A DNA stretch of 64,000 bases from Ceratodon purpureus. Its lineage: Eukaryota > Streptophyta > Bryopsida > Pseudoditrichales > Ditrichaceae. Both the position numbers and the translations under genes were made by a program. Shown here in pieces: positions 1 through 11,656 of the stretch. The stretch lies in assembly GCA_014871385.1 (NCBI GenBank), contig CM026421.1, positions 16,475,048 through 16,539,047 of the forward strand, read 5' to 3'. Below the pieces are notes generated by a model. The model saw nothing but the letters and a program-made list of their open reading frames with translations, had not been told where the DNA came from and made no database searches. The number at the start of each line of letters is the position of its first letter. Positions within the stretch are counted from its first letter, which is position 1.

Positions 1-3000
1 AGTAACTCACACACGATGAACAAATGCTCCTGCAAATCATCAGCACCATTAGTGGATCCATAATACATAGACCCCGAACTTACTCAAAAACCAATAAACA
101 CCAATCTGCCACAAACAATTTTGCTAAATAAAGAAAATAACACATCCAACACAAGCACGAAGTAAAAATACTCTTAGCTTGTATCGAAGTGAAAGAAAAG
201 CAAAAAAATCAACATCCCACACGTGAGGCTCATAAACATCTTGCGACATGGTCACAGTCAATACCCGGTGGTAGAAGTAATCGTAGAGTCGCAAGAGATG
301 GTGCTTGTCACCGGGATCATGCTTGTTGATGTACTTAAGAAGCTTGATTTCGTCAAGGCTCTGATCGAAGAAGTCTTTGTTGTTCTTGATAATCTTCATG
401 CACACATCCATCCCTGTGTGCAGATCATGAGCTTGTATGGCTTTGCTGAAGGCAGCGGAACCCAGATATTCAGTCACATGATAACGGCCAGCAACGACTG
501 CATTAATTACAACTGGAAAGTCCTTGTCTTCCTCGAACCCAGTCCTGCACATCAAAGCACTCGGCATCAGAGAACCGTAGCATGGGAAACCCACAAATTT
601 CGACAAACGGGAAATGCGAAATCTTGTACAATAACAACCTAATTCAATAAACATTGTACATCTAAGGTCAAGGTCAGAAACAAAGTGGTGTTTGCGCTTT
701 AATCACGGTAGCTGACAGCAACTTTGTGCCCACACCTGTTCTTTCGGTGGATGATCTTCAAATCAAACGTCTCGAATTCTTCCTCTTCTGCTCTTATTCT
801 CCGAATCTGTTCTTGTACTGCTGCCGCCTCTTCGTCTTCGGCTGCTACGGCCTCAGCTTCTCTAAGCTGCTGGTCCACCTCCGCCATATCTTCTTCCTCT
901 GGAACTCGCTCTGCTTCGTCATCACTTTCTCCAGCCTCATCGTCCTAAACCAGTACAGGAACAGTCAGGAAAAATGTAGAGTACAGCAGATAAGGAATAT
1001 AATCGGCACTAGGTACTGCGGCAAGACGTCACCAGGGGCTTCATCAAAAGACACAGGCGTAACACAAGAAAAGGTAAATCTCCCTATTTGTGTCACAGCA
1101 ATAGATGCCAAAGACTTAACATCTATAAAGTCCATATCATGATGTGAAGGCCCTCATGTATGATGACGTAACAAGTCGAGTGAATATGATAACTTCATCG
1201 TCGACAACGACAATTTCAATGTAGAATCTCTATTCGCAAAGAATGAAACCCAGTCGATCTCCTACAATTTACCCTTTTGATCAACCAATAAGCACGACAA
1301 AGAAAATCTTACCTTGGCAACTGCACTGCCATACCCATCCGTCGAGTTCGCGGATCCAATGGAGCGCACAGACTGATCTCGATAACGGGTGACGGGTGAT
1401 GATTCATTACTCTTGCGCCTCCAAGAAGCTAGAGGATCTTCAGACCCCAGAACGCCATTACCATACTCCTCCGGCTCTTCCCCAAGCACCTGACCAGTGA
1501 TGTCTCTCACCGACCACAACGACTTCCCTGAGTCTACCCTGGACACAGCCCCTATCTCTCCTGCACTCGTGGATGGGGAAGGAAACGAAAAGCCTCCAAA
1601 CCCTGTCGCACCAGCTGTCTCGGACTCTTTGTGCCTGTGGCTCTCACTATGACCAGTGCTGCTGACCTTCGTCACAACGGATTTCTCATTCTCACGGTTG
1701 GGGAACTGTAACGTATCTAAGGTGGAGATTTCCCGCTCCACGCCTCGACGCTTGTGACTTGCCCATGGGTTGTTGTAGTACTTCAAGATGATGTCTTCTT
1801 CTTCTTCCTCTTCCTCATGCTTTCGAACACTCTCGGAATCATGCACTCTGCCACTATCACTGTTCCCCACTTGAGATGATGAGCTGGCTTGCCCAATGCT
1901 TCGAACACCGATCTCACCTATATCTAAATCACCTTCGCTGCTTTCTTCGTGCACGCTCTCGCGCCTTTCGCTGCCAAGTTCTGCAACATCACTTCTAACG
2001 CCCGCACCACCACCAAATCGGGCTGAACCCACTCTATCATCCTCCCCTTCGAAGATACTATCGTCAGGAATAGATCTTCCGTGATCTGGTTTTTTACTGC
2101 CTGCTTCTAAATGACTTCCCTTGGAACCTTCAAAGCCTTGCCACCGCGTATCTCCACTCATCAGAGGAAGCCCATCCACGTTCATTAACTTCCTGTTGAA
2201 CGGTCCCCCGTCAAGGATGCGAGTGGCATTGGCAACCTGGATTATACAGAAGGTTTGTTATGTCAGAAGTGAATCACAAGTTTACACTCGAGAAGACTTC
2301 GAGCATCCACACAAATCCACACTTAACAGTGTGAGTCTTTTGGTTGAGCAACCAGAGTAACTGCGGAAACCAAACATACTCCTTAAATCGGGCAAAGTCT
2401 TCTCTGATGCCAGAAATGATCAAACATCACTCGGCTCGTCCCGACCTGGCCTGACCAAATTCAGTGTCTCCATATGTGGGACAGACTACATTTATTTCCA
2501 TCAATAGCCAGAGGGGAAGGGATGACGAGTAAACTCAATCCGGTCGTCAGACAATCCTGGAATTGACCAAGCTTGGCTGATTCCAAACCTACTTCACAAT
2601 GATGAGAAAGATGAGAGCCACTCGATATAGTCTAGAGTTCCAGGACGACCTACAGAACATTAAAGGGCGGAGCCTTATGTCCAAGTGCGAAATTATCTTG
2701 TTACTACACATTCGCACTCTACGGCTGTTTGACCTGCAGAGAGTGGATGCGACTATACCTGGCCATCATTACCAACATTTTCTCCACCGTCCATGCGCCA
2801 AAATACCTCACTCGTCTGAACTTTGTCAACTTCTACAGGAGACACCCCCTCTTCTCTCCCTGCCTTGGTCCGATAGTACTCCTCCCCAGAAAAATAGGAC
2901 TGCTGCTCAACAGAGAGCCAAGCCGGTCACAATGATAACCACTTAATACCTCGACCAACGGGACGAAAGAATGTTCAGTGAGAATGTAAGAATCCGGTGG

Positions 3001-6000
3001 AAGAACTAATGAAAGAGAAGACTACAATCCAAAGAAGCGGTATACGATCCAAAAAACCTCCTCACAGTGTAACCAAGTTGACAATATTCCAGGTTCTAAA
3101 ATCCCAGGAACCAAGATAGTCGTCTGGCTTTGAAGCAACGCACTACCTTAGGTCTTAGAATACCAAACACCTAAAAACTCTCTCCAGTTCTCAGAAGAAT
3201 TCTAGATAGACAAAGTACAACCATTACGAATAAAAGCACGACAGTGGAATGGGCTATATCGATTTGCAGAACCCTGGCCATGTAATTTACCAACTGGTCT
3301 GAGCAGTTACTCATTATTCGTACAGAGAGTGAACACATGAACCGAAGATGAACATAAGGATGAACTTGCCTCTTCTTCCGCAAAAGAACCGTCCTCATCC
3401 TCGAACTTCTCCTGCTCTTTCTCACGACGAGAACCTCGTGGATTTTCCACATTTGGGCGGGCTCGTTCATCATCACTTGGATAGTCAATCTCATGCGCCA
3501 GAAACCACTCCTCGTCTTCGATTGGTTGCCTATGGTATCCGGGATCGTCATCATCCTCATAAGTATCCGAGTCCCAATACTCATCAGCATATTCCACGGC
3601 AGATTCACTCTGTCCGTCGCCTGCTGTTGCAAACCCAGACAGGAGCTCAGACTGATCCTCTACAATGCCATGGCTCACTGAAGGCCGTGCAGACGCAGGC
3701 ATGCGTCGAGACCCTACAATTATGTACACCAGTAGTGGAAAACGACGAATTAAAAATCAGGAGAATCTTCAAAATAAAAAACAAGCATGGCCTGAAGGTA
3801 ATCCTTGTCGCAGAATGTCGCTCCACGATACCTCCTTTCCAGACAACTCAATAACAGAAGAAAGTGCATGCCTAAAAGAATAAAGACCGGCTTCAAAAAC
3901 ATTCAGAACAAACTGAATTGGCATGACGAAAGATCACAAACACTACACGTACCTGATGAGGAGATATCCTGCCCAACAGGAATGTCCAGATAGGACCCCA
4001 GTCCAAAAGGGGTAGCATGCGCGGCTACATTGACAGGCGACGAAGGTTCGGCAGTCTTTGTCACTCCACTTCCACATTCATCCTGGACAGGTTCAGGAGA
4101 TTTAGCATCATTTGAACGCAAGCGAACATGTGCAAGTTTGGGAAGACCCTCCTGGACTGTTCTGGGAGCCACACATGTTAGCCTTCTTTCTACCACCAAT
4201 GGAGCCGTCTCTTCGGCTGTCGACTGCTCCCCTGACGAGTGCTTTTTGACTTCATCAAGCGAAGCATCCGCAATTTGTGAAGCGTTATCTAGTCTTAGCG
4301 CCACATGAGGTACAAGCTCCTGCTTTGAACCTGTTTGGAAACGTTCACCATGCACGTGGGTAGGGATTACCGAAACCATATCCTTCCCTCCCTCCTCGGA
4401 GCTCAGTTTCGACTCTGCTGCAAGGGAGACGCTTGTCTTGATAGGTGCGATGGTCTTGATGGGAACTTCTGTCCACTCTGGACTTTTGGGAACAGTGAAG
4501 CTGAGGCTATCATCGCCAGTATCTTCTGCATTTGTGGTAACGAGGAGCACTGCGTCAACGCTATTCTTATCCCTATGCTTCAACTGCAGTTCCACTGTAG
4601 ATTCAGGAGGAGTCACCGGAGCAGCTTGAACAGGTGCAACTCGACCATGGTCATCACTCTGCAGGCAATACAAGTCACTGTTAATGCATGTGACACAAAT
4701 ACCAATTACTGGACCCGTTTACAAACAGCAAATCCTGTAACAACTCTGCGCAGTCGCTAGCTCCGAATCCAGGCAAGCAGGAAAGACAAGTACACACACC
4801 CCAAGCACTCTAGGAGACCTACCAAATCTCTCGCCAACAATGCCGAGCAAATCAAATCTCAAAGATGCAGACAGACTACATATAAATGTGCCCTCCCTCA
4901 CATCCACTAAGACTTTTACATGTAAGTTTGAAAGTACAAAGAACGTTACAAGATTACTCATGCACAATACCCTTCGTATAACCAAGCACGCAGGCGAACG
5001 CTGACTTGATACAGTGCCCAGAATAACTCTAGCGTGGGAGGAAGTTTCGAGATGCATCTGTTGTGCGCTAGGATAACTTCTACTATTCCACACAAAAGCG
5101 ACTCTAACAATCTGATTGAGAGACAACGACCTAGTTTCTAAACGACACATCTGACCTTACAAGACACAACCACAGAAATGCTGTGGGAACACGCGCGCGT
5201 TCAAAAACATAATGTTTACCCCTTTATCTGGTTGACTTGCCACATTCTTTGTCACCGTAGGAACAGCTCGAAAGCTTTTCTCTCGATCCAAAGCGGGCTT
5301 GTCAGCAGTCTTGGGCTCCCACCTCTGTGAACAGATATGGGGCTTGTCAGCATCAGATATCGTAAGTCCACGACAAAGCTTATAAAAAAACAGGGCCAAA
5401 AAAAATCTTCACTAGTAAAGGATCGCGCAGATTGAAATTACTAGGTCCTGCGCCAACATACGATGGCTTCACTAACAAACTATCATGTTTTCCCAATGCT
5501 TCAGTCTACGAGGTTCATATCATATACTCATGAGGATTGCACACCTCTCGATGCAGAATTGGCTCTGAAAAGCAGAAAGGAAGGGAACAAAGAATCCTAT
5601 AGTGGAGAGATGTAATCCCTTCAATAAAAGCATCCATTCCATCCAATCCCTCCAGACACGGATTCTAGCCCTACGTGCTCGTCCATGCACTAAACACTTT
5701 ACTAGGCCCAGACATGAAGAAAACCACTTCTCCAGGTGCACCCCACCTGCTTCAGAGCGTCTACTTTCCCCCGAGTCGCTTCAAACAGAGCTTGGGGGGA
5801 ATCTATTCCTTGAACTCGTGAGAAATCCTTCTCCAGATAGCCTGGGGAGTTGAAGACCCCTCCGTTATTAGAATCTGAAACTTTCCCTGGAACTACGTCG
5901 ATTTTCTCCGCTTTCTTCCGGTCGGGAACCGCCTTCTCAACAGAGGAGGCTGCCACTTCTGCCTCAGTCTGAAAGACACTTAAGCCTCCCATCCTTCCCT

Positions 6001-6850
6001 GTGGTGAAAATGACAAAATAATAGTTATGAAAATTTTGGCACACACCAGTCGTATGTATCCTGGGAATTTGACTGTTCAGCATCTGAAACCCTCTTAAAG
6101 GGTTCACTCGAAGGCATAACACTCGCAAGTGCTTACCGGCTACCAATTCCATTCATCTCAATTGTATATTAGATACTTCGTTAGCAACGTATCGCTATCT
6201 CAGGTGCACCCAAACACCTCAGATTCAGGATCTCTCACGGTACAAGGCGTCCTGAGACTCTCGACACTTCAAACATCTGTTTCTCGTTAACAAACATAAA
6301 GCAAAAACCATCCATCCAAATGTGCAAGGCAATCAGACGCGAGCAATAATCCTGCTTCCCTTACCGGAGACCTTCTTCTCTCGACCGTCGTCTTTTCGGA
6401 AACAGGAGATGGTGAAACTGGTGTTGACGAATTCACAACACCAGGCAAAGACTTTGGCTTTGTTGGATGCTCTAACTCTGACACCTCGAACTCCATAAAC
6501 AACGGTTCCGGGTCCTCCAACTTCGTCACTGGCCGAATAAATTCCACCTGACCACGGGATTCCTCCTTCGCTCCTCGCTCTGCTGGTGCAGGCGGTTTCG
6601 CCTCTGTCACCAATTTGTCGTGAGCTCGTTTTCCAGGCACCGCTTCAACTTCATGATGCTTTTCTGCTCCTTTCTCTTGCATCGACTTCAGGTATATGGC
6701 GACATCAAGGTCGAGGTCATCGCCCAAAGGAATAAGGGTTGGACCATTCGACTGCTGTCGCAGGCTGACCTCCTCCCTCAAAACAGCCTCTGCCCTGGAG
6801 AAATGATGTCGATGCAAGTACTCCAGAATAATACCGATGGTGTCCGCCAT
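1..6850 (-). CDS. DYRK-type dual-specificity protein kinase (plant DYRKP group), N-terminal and early kinase part; 3' end outside window
   Basis: Predicted Ser/Thr/Tyr kinase of the plant DYRKP group (Arabidopsis AT1G73450-like), probably nuclear or cytosolic. Coding exons, 5' to 3': 6850-6365, 5998-5747, 5324-5220, 4658-3953, 3713-3370, 2899-2759, 2236-1313, 944-736, 544-265, 29-1. Phases agree at every junction, giving 1158 complete codons before the edge. The start at 6850 opens with MADTIGIILEYLHRHHFSRA, a LisH-like helix (residues about 5-30). A long acidic, Ser-rich middle carries family blocks such as DDPGYHRQPIEDEEWFLAHE and EEEFETFDLKIIHRKNR. The kinase domain begins near residue 1077: glycine loop LGSAAFSK, catalytic Lys about 1106 in CMKIIK, alpha-C Glu about 1121, then LLRLYDYFYHR joined to EHLFIVCEL. 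The HRD and DFG motifs and the activation-loop tyrosine lie outside the window. Exon 4 (235 residues) shows little resemblance to relatives I remember and may be lineage-specific. Very confident in family and exons; the 5' UTR is not resolved. Confidence 0.93.
2900..3369 (-). other. GC-AG intron in the kinase gene
   Basis: The exon ending at 3370 (SFAEEE) is followed on the minus strand by GCAAGT, the consensus of the minor GC donor class. The intron ends in CAG at 2901-2900, and the next exon opens SYFSGEEY. This join reproduces the SFAEE(D/E)SYFSGE block conserved in plant homologues. A GT four bases further on would break the frame. Confidence 0.75.
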
Positions 6851-7635
6851 TGTCACTCCAATGGTATGAGCAACCAAATGGCAGCTCACGGCCTATGCCC
6901 AGTCCTATCACCCGGAAGCCTTAACTTATCATCTAGGAAGCGTTGACTACCGCCAGTTCTGTACCCGATTCCAGAAAACTCTACTACCGCAGGCAAGCCA
7001 CCTGCTGCTTACTTAATAACGAGGAAGTTGCAATTAAAATGGCACGGTCATATTCGACGTCCTTTGCATCATTGGTGGCTAGCTCGTCACCCAATGATTC
7101 CAGCTCCTGAACAAAACCGGTATCAGGTTAGACCAGTAGCATCTTTCAAGTCCCACAACCTTCAGTTAACAAGGCATGTTCTCTGGCAGAAGCACCCCTC
7201 CTGCTGGTTGACATTCGGTCCTAATGCCACGATGATGTGAGCGAACTTCTAGTACAAGATGTTCGCAACCGTGTCTTCACCCGTCTCCGGAATAAATGAA
7301 TTAGTCAAAGGTGCAAGCAAAGCTAACAGAGATAATCATCGATCTCAAAGTTGACGCTCGTCTCACGATGCGATATGTGGAAACCGCCCGAAGAGGGCTA
7401 ATGTCATCTAATTTCTAACTTTGCACTCGTCTCAACTGGAAGAAGTTGTATGGCTGGCAAACTTCCCATTACAGACACTAAATCGAAAAATGGGCTTGGT
7501 CACACCCAAGCTATCCCGCTCATCATGAAGCAGTCCGAACTCCTTGCAGGTACAGCAGCCCTTCCAAAAAAATAAATTAAAATGACACTCCATTTAAAGA
7601 AAAACTATCTCGCTCTGATTCCCTGCTGAATACTG

Positions 7636-7644
7636 AAACCCTAA
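7636..7644 (+). promoter_or_regulatory. Telo-box AAACCCTAA
   Basis: Exact AAACCCTAA. Telo-boxes are common close to transcription starts of plant housekeeping genes. This one lies about 790 bp upstream of the kinase start codon. A nine-base match alone is weak; a second copy at 8100 strengthens it. Confidence 0.4.
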
Positions 7645-8099
7645 CAAAAACTCCAGTCTGTCGAGAACTCTAGAAGCGAGTAACGATACCACATGATGTC
7701 CCCCTTCGCGGGCTTCTCCTACACACAAACCTCTCCTCAACGCATCTTTACATCAAACCCCCAAAAAAGCGATGCACCTGATTGCCGCTACACCCCCACA
7801 TCAACGCACTCAAATCCTCTACTCCGTACCTCGTATAAATACCACTCACAACTGGCTCCTGCACACTCTCCTCCCCCAATAAAGCACACCACTCGAACCC
7901 TCAAGAAAAAATGGCACTCAGCCAAAAAGCTGCCAAGCACCAGGCGCCTTCCACGGCACTCCACTGCCACAACCCCTCCCCCACCACGCAATCATACAAT
8001 GCGGCCTCTCGTCCACTCCAAAACCACCTCCCAAACCTAATATCCCCCTGATCATCAACGCCATCGCCTCGCCACTAAACACCATCCTCCACAATTTCG

Positions 8100-8108
8100 A
8101 AACCCTAA
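8100..8108 (+). promoter_or_regulatory. Second telo-box AAACCCTAA
   Basis: Second exact AAACCCTAA, 464 bp beyond the first, in the same C-rich stretch upstream of the minus-strand kinase gene. Confidence 0.4.
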
Positions 8109-8472
8109 CAAAGCTCCCGATCCCACCCTACACGCTCCACACCCAAACCAAAACCAAATACAAAAATCCAACCTAGTCCCGAAACCCCAACCCTCCACCA
8201 TCATCCACACACGAGCAAACTCCAATCCACTATTCCCCGAAACCCGAACCAACACGTACCTGCTTGCAAGTGCGCAACATCATCGCCATGGGGCACCATC
8301 GCTACATTGCAGAAACGCCAGACGCAATGCGACGAAGCGCCCGCAGCATCATCGCCATGGCCCCCGTCGATCACCCCCGCTCCACACTCCCCGCCCCGCC
8401 CCGGCCCGTTCCGCCTCTGCCCCCTCCCGACGCCAACCTCCGATGCGACGCAACTAATATGACGCAGCAACT

Positions 8473-8528
8473 AATGCGATGCAACACGATGTGATGGGAA
8501 GTGATGCGATGCGATGCGATGTGATGTG
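8473..8528 (+). repeat. GATGC/GATGT short tandem repeat
   Basis: Irregular pentamer repeat built from GATGC, GATGT and AATGC. Simple sequence in the upstream region of the kinase gene. Confidence 0.7.
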
Positions 8529-9120
8529 CATTCGAAGCTTGACTGCGAGCACTTCCACTCGGAAAACATCCGAAGAAGTTCACCAGCGGCGTTAGCGTGC
8601 ATGAAAACCAAAAAAAAGACAATGCCTCTCGACCTCCACACCCGAGCGCAGCCACCCCGTGTGAACGGAACCTACGCCAACCCACGTATTCCGCCGCGGA
8701 ACAGGCACCCTCTAGGTTACTGGGGCCTTCTCCGGGGTCATTCCGGGGTGGAACTGGCCTCCGCCTGGACCGTGTTCCCGCTCGTCGGGCGAGGTCTGAT
8801 CCGGGGTTTCCTTCCTTCCTCCTGCAGGAGCGGCGTGTTTGTCTGCTACGGTGGTGGGGAAGTACCGGTATACGACGAGTGTGTTGTAGAGTAACAAGTT
8901 AGTACTGTACTCGCGTGTTGACTGGGGTTGTCTCCGGCGGACTTCGGACGCGATCATATGCCTCTCCGATGCCTGTCCGATGCCTCTCCGGATTTCGAGC
9001 GGGGGGGCTTCTTTTTTGACTGGGTCGTGATTGGTTGTGCTCGTGATTGCGAGGTTGATTGAGTGTGTGCGACGGAATCGGGAGATGGGGGCTGTGTAAC
9101 CAAGGTTGGGGAAGTTTCAG

Positions 9121-11656
9121 AGGTCATCCAGGTATTATCCTTTTTTTAATAAGATTATTCAGTAATTTATGTATGATATTTATGTGATACTTGGATGATA
9201 CTCATGTGATATTTAGGTATGAATTGGGATTGAACTGGAAAAAATTCTAAACCTCCAAAATCAAGTCGGTAATTTGGTACTTTCATTAGGTTAACTTACA
9301 ATTAACTGCTGGATTTCCTCGATCTTTGCTGTGTAGGTATTCTTTTGTCATATTTTTTCATTTAAAAAAAAATATGTATATTATTTGGAAAAATTCGAAT
9401 TTAGTTATTTCGATCAAAAGATACAATTTACACTTGGTTCTAAATAAAAATGTCCTTATTAATCATATTTATGAAATACAGTACTATTCAAATTTAATCA
9501 AATCAAGAAGTATGTACAAATCATATTTGAGGTACAACAAATTAATGGGCTCTACATAGGAGTGATTTGTAAAATAAGGTAGAATTAAAAAATATAATGA
9601 ATTCAATTTACAATACATTCAATATGATTTTCTTAGTTTTAGTGATAACACAGAGTATTCTAATTTTTGAGTAGGTTCTATGTACACTTCATACAGTTAA
9701 AATTTGTTATTTTTAAATAAATACAGACATTTTTCATTTTAAATGTATCCAATGTAAATTTAGTTTCATTTGCAATGGAAGAGAAAACATTTCTAGGACG
9801 GTGGAAAAGAACATAAGAAGAGTGGAAAAGAACATAGAAAGAGTAGAAAAGCAAATCATAAAATCCCCTCGCAATGAGGAGAGAAAAAAATACATGAATA
9901 CTTTATCTTCTAACACATCTAGCAAAAATCCCAATGGGTATAAGCTCAACTCTTATCTCCAAGTAATTTGAGCATGGTGAGCATTTAAAAATCACTTATT
10001 CTTTGTGTTCTTCAATTTCATTTTCATAAATGATTTTTCAAATATAGTAAATGGTTTCGCCTAATTCCTCTTAGATGCTTGATTTGGATTCATTTTAGAT
10101 AAGATTGCCATAAATTTTGAGAAATTCAGATTCTTTAAACCAAATTAGAATATGTTGGAGTGTAGAAGATCCACTTCACATGTATATAAATTGCCATCAA
10201 ATATTATAATAACTTGAAAATTTATTATTTAAAAAAAAATAAATTATTATACTTTAACTCAAACAAGAATTGAGATAAAGTATCCAAGCTAATGCTGATG
10301 TGAAAGAAGATGGTGAGTTGGATCACAGTCCTTGTAATTCCCAAAGCTATGCTTCATTTGATGCCTGGTTTGCAACGTTGCCCTGCACATTTGATTAACT
10401 TTCACCTACTTCACAACATCACCAGGTTCAGATTCAGTAAACTAGATTTCTTCATGTACACAGCAACAGTTGTGGATGGTGTCAAGCTCTTGAATTTCAT
10501 CTTCTCATATTGGATTGTGGACATTCTCTGGTCTGCTGTGATTTCTCACAATTATGCCACAACTCTGCTGCAGCTGTTGTAACTTCAGACTGTTTGTTTG
10601 TTGAGCAGTTGGAGCTGACAATAAGGCACCCATGTCTTCATTGTGCTCTTTAGGATAAGTTTGGGAGGAAGTGTGTCTAGAGGTGATGGGAAATTATTTT
10701 CTATGATTTGGTGGAGTTTGGTCACGAGTTCTGCAGAGAGCTTTGAGTGATCTTTGCTGATGTGTTCTTCCGGAATTTGAAGAATTAGGACGTGTGGAGA
10801 ATTTTTGAATTGAAGAGGAGCTGGGCCTTTACAGCATTCTCAATTTCCTCTTGTTTTGTGCATTTTTAGGTTTTTGTATGTAATGGTTCGGTTGCGGCAG
10901 TCGTTGCATTTGTGGTTTGGATTTGCGTCTTGTGTTGCTGTTCTGGTTTGGGTTTATCCTTTTTGCTAGGTTTTGGTCTGAAGTGGTTTTTTTCTGATCG
11001 TGGAATTGGTTTTGTTTTAGGAAATCTCCCTCTGGGATAAATTACTTGTGATCGAGCTGTGTGTGTTTAGTGATGGCCATATCGTTGCCAGGACCGTGAC
11101 CTATTGTCAACTGGGCAAGGTGACTGAGTTGATCCGTTCGGTTTGGTTTAGAAGAATTTGAGCTCAGCAAGAAATTATGTGCATTTTGGAACAAACTTTA
11201 GGTGTGTTGTCTTTCAAGTGCTCAACTTCAATCCTTGTCGTTACAGACATCGTCCATGCGTTTCAGCACCTGGAGGCTGCTGTTCAGGTTAGAGATTCTC
11301 TTTAATTTCCTGATCGTTGTCGCAATGTGCTGCAGAGTCAGGTTTCTGATATTCTACCAATAAATCGACCCAGTTCTTTGGTAGTGGCTATATCCGCGTC
11401 AACCACAACAGATTTGGCTATCTCGATGCCTTCTTTGTCGCTACCATGCGTTTCAGAAAGACGAAAATAAATTTACAAGTGACACTATACAACTGGTGCA
11501 ACTCCGTCAGGTATTTTTCCCACACAGTCATATCTTTTGATGTGAGCCAAAAACTCAAGAGGACAATCTCTGATTACTGAAACATATAATTATTTGACTT
11601 AGAAGTAGAGGTTGATTGGAGATATCCAGCAATTCCAGTTTCAATGTTGGAATTCT
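9121..11656. other. AT-rich intergenic stretch
   Basis: Strongly AT-rich from 9130 to about 10300, then mixed composition. No open frame shows a domain, and no long repeat of other parts of the window was noticed. It holds a 21-bp tandem at 9801. The right part is probably the 3' flank of the minus-strand transporter gene. Confidence 0.6.
9801..9857 (+). repeat. 21-bp tandem repeat, about 2.7 copies
   Basis: The motif GTGGAAAAG (third copy GTAGAAAAG) starts at 9801, 9822 and 9843, exactly 21 bp apart, in an A-rich purine tract. Confidence 0.75.

Larger units (their letters stand above)
6851..9120. other. Upstream region of the kinase gene, no supported coding sequence
   Basis: Unique-looking, C-rich on the plus strand, becoming GC-rich near 8.3-8.9 kb. 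It probably holds the 5' UTR, any leader intron and the promoter of the minus-strand kinase gene. Open frames here have no recognisable domains and proline/histidine-heavy composition typical of noncoding frames. The short GATGC-type tandem and the telo-boxes are listed separately. Confidence 0.5.

Noticed and set aside
3307-3366. Continuation of the kinase exon past SFAEEE into ASSSLCSSS
   Set aside because: Homologues read SFAEE-SYFSGE; reading through inserts a low-complexity stretch, whereas the GC donor restores the conserved block.
8514-8902. Overlapping plus-strand frames in the GC-rich region upstream of the kinase
   Set aside because: Pro/Arg/His-rich frames open in several phases at once, as expected of GC-rich noncoding DNA; no splice or domain support.
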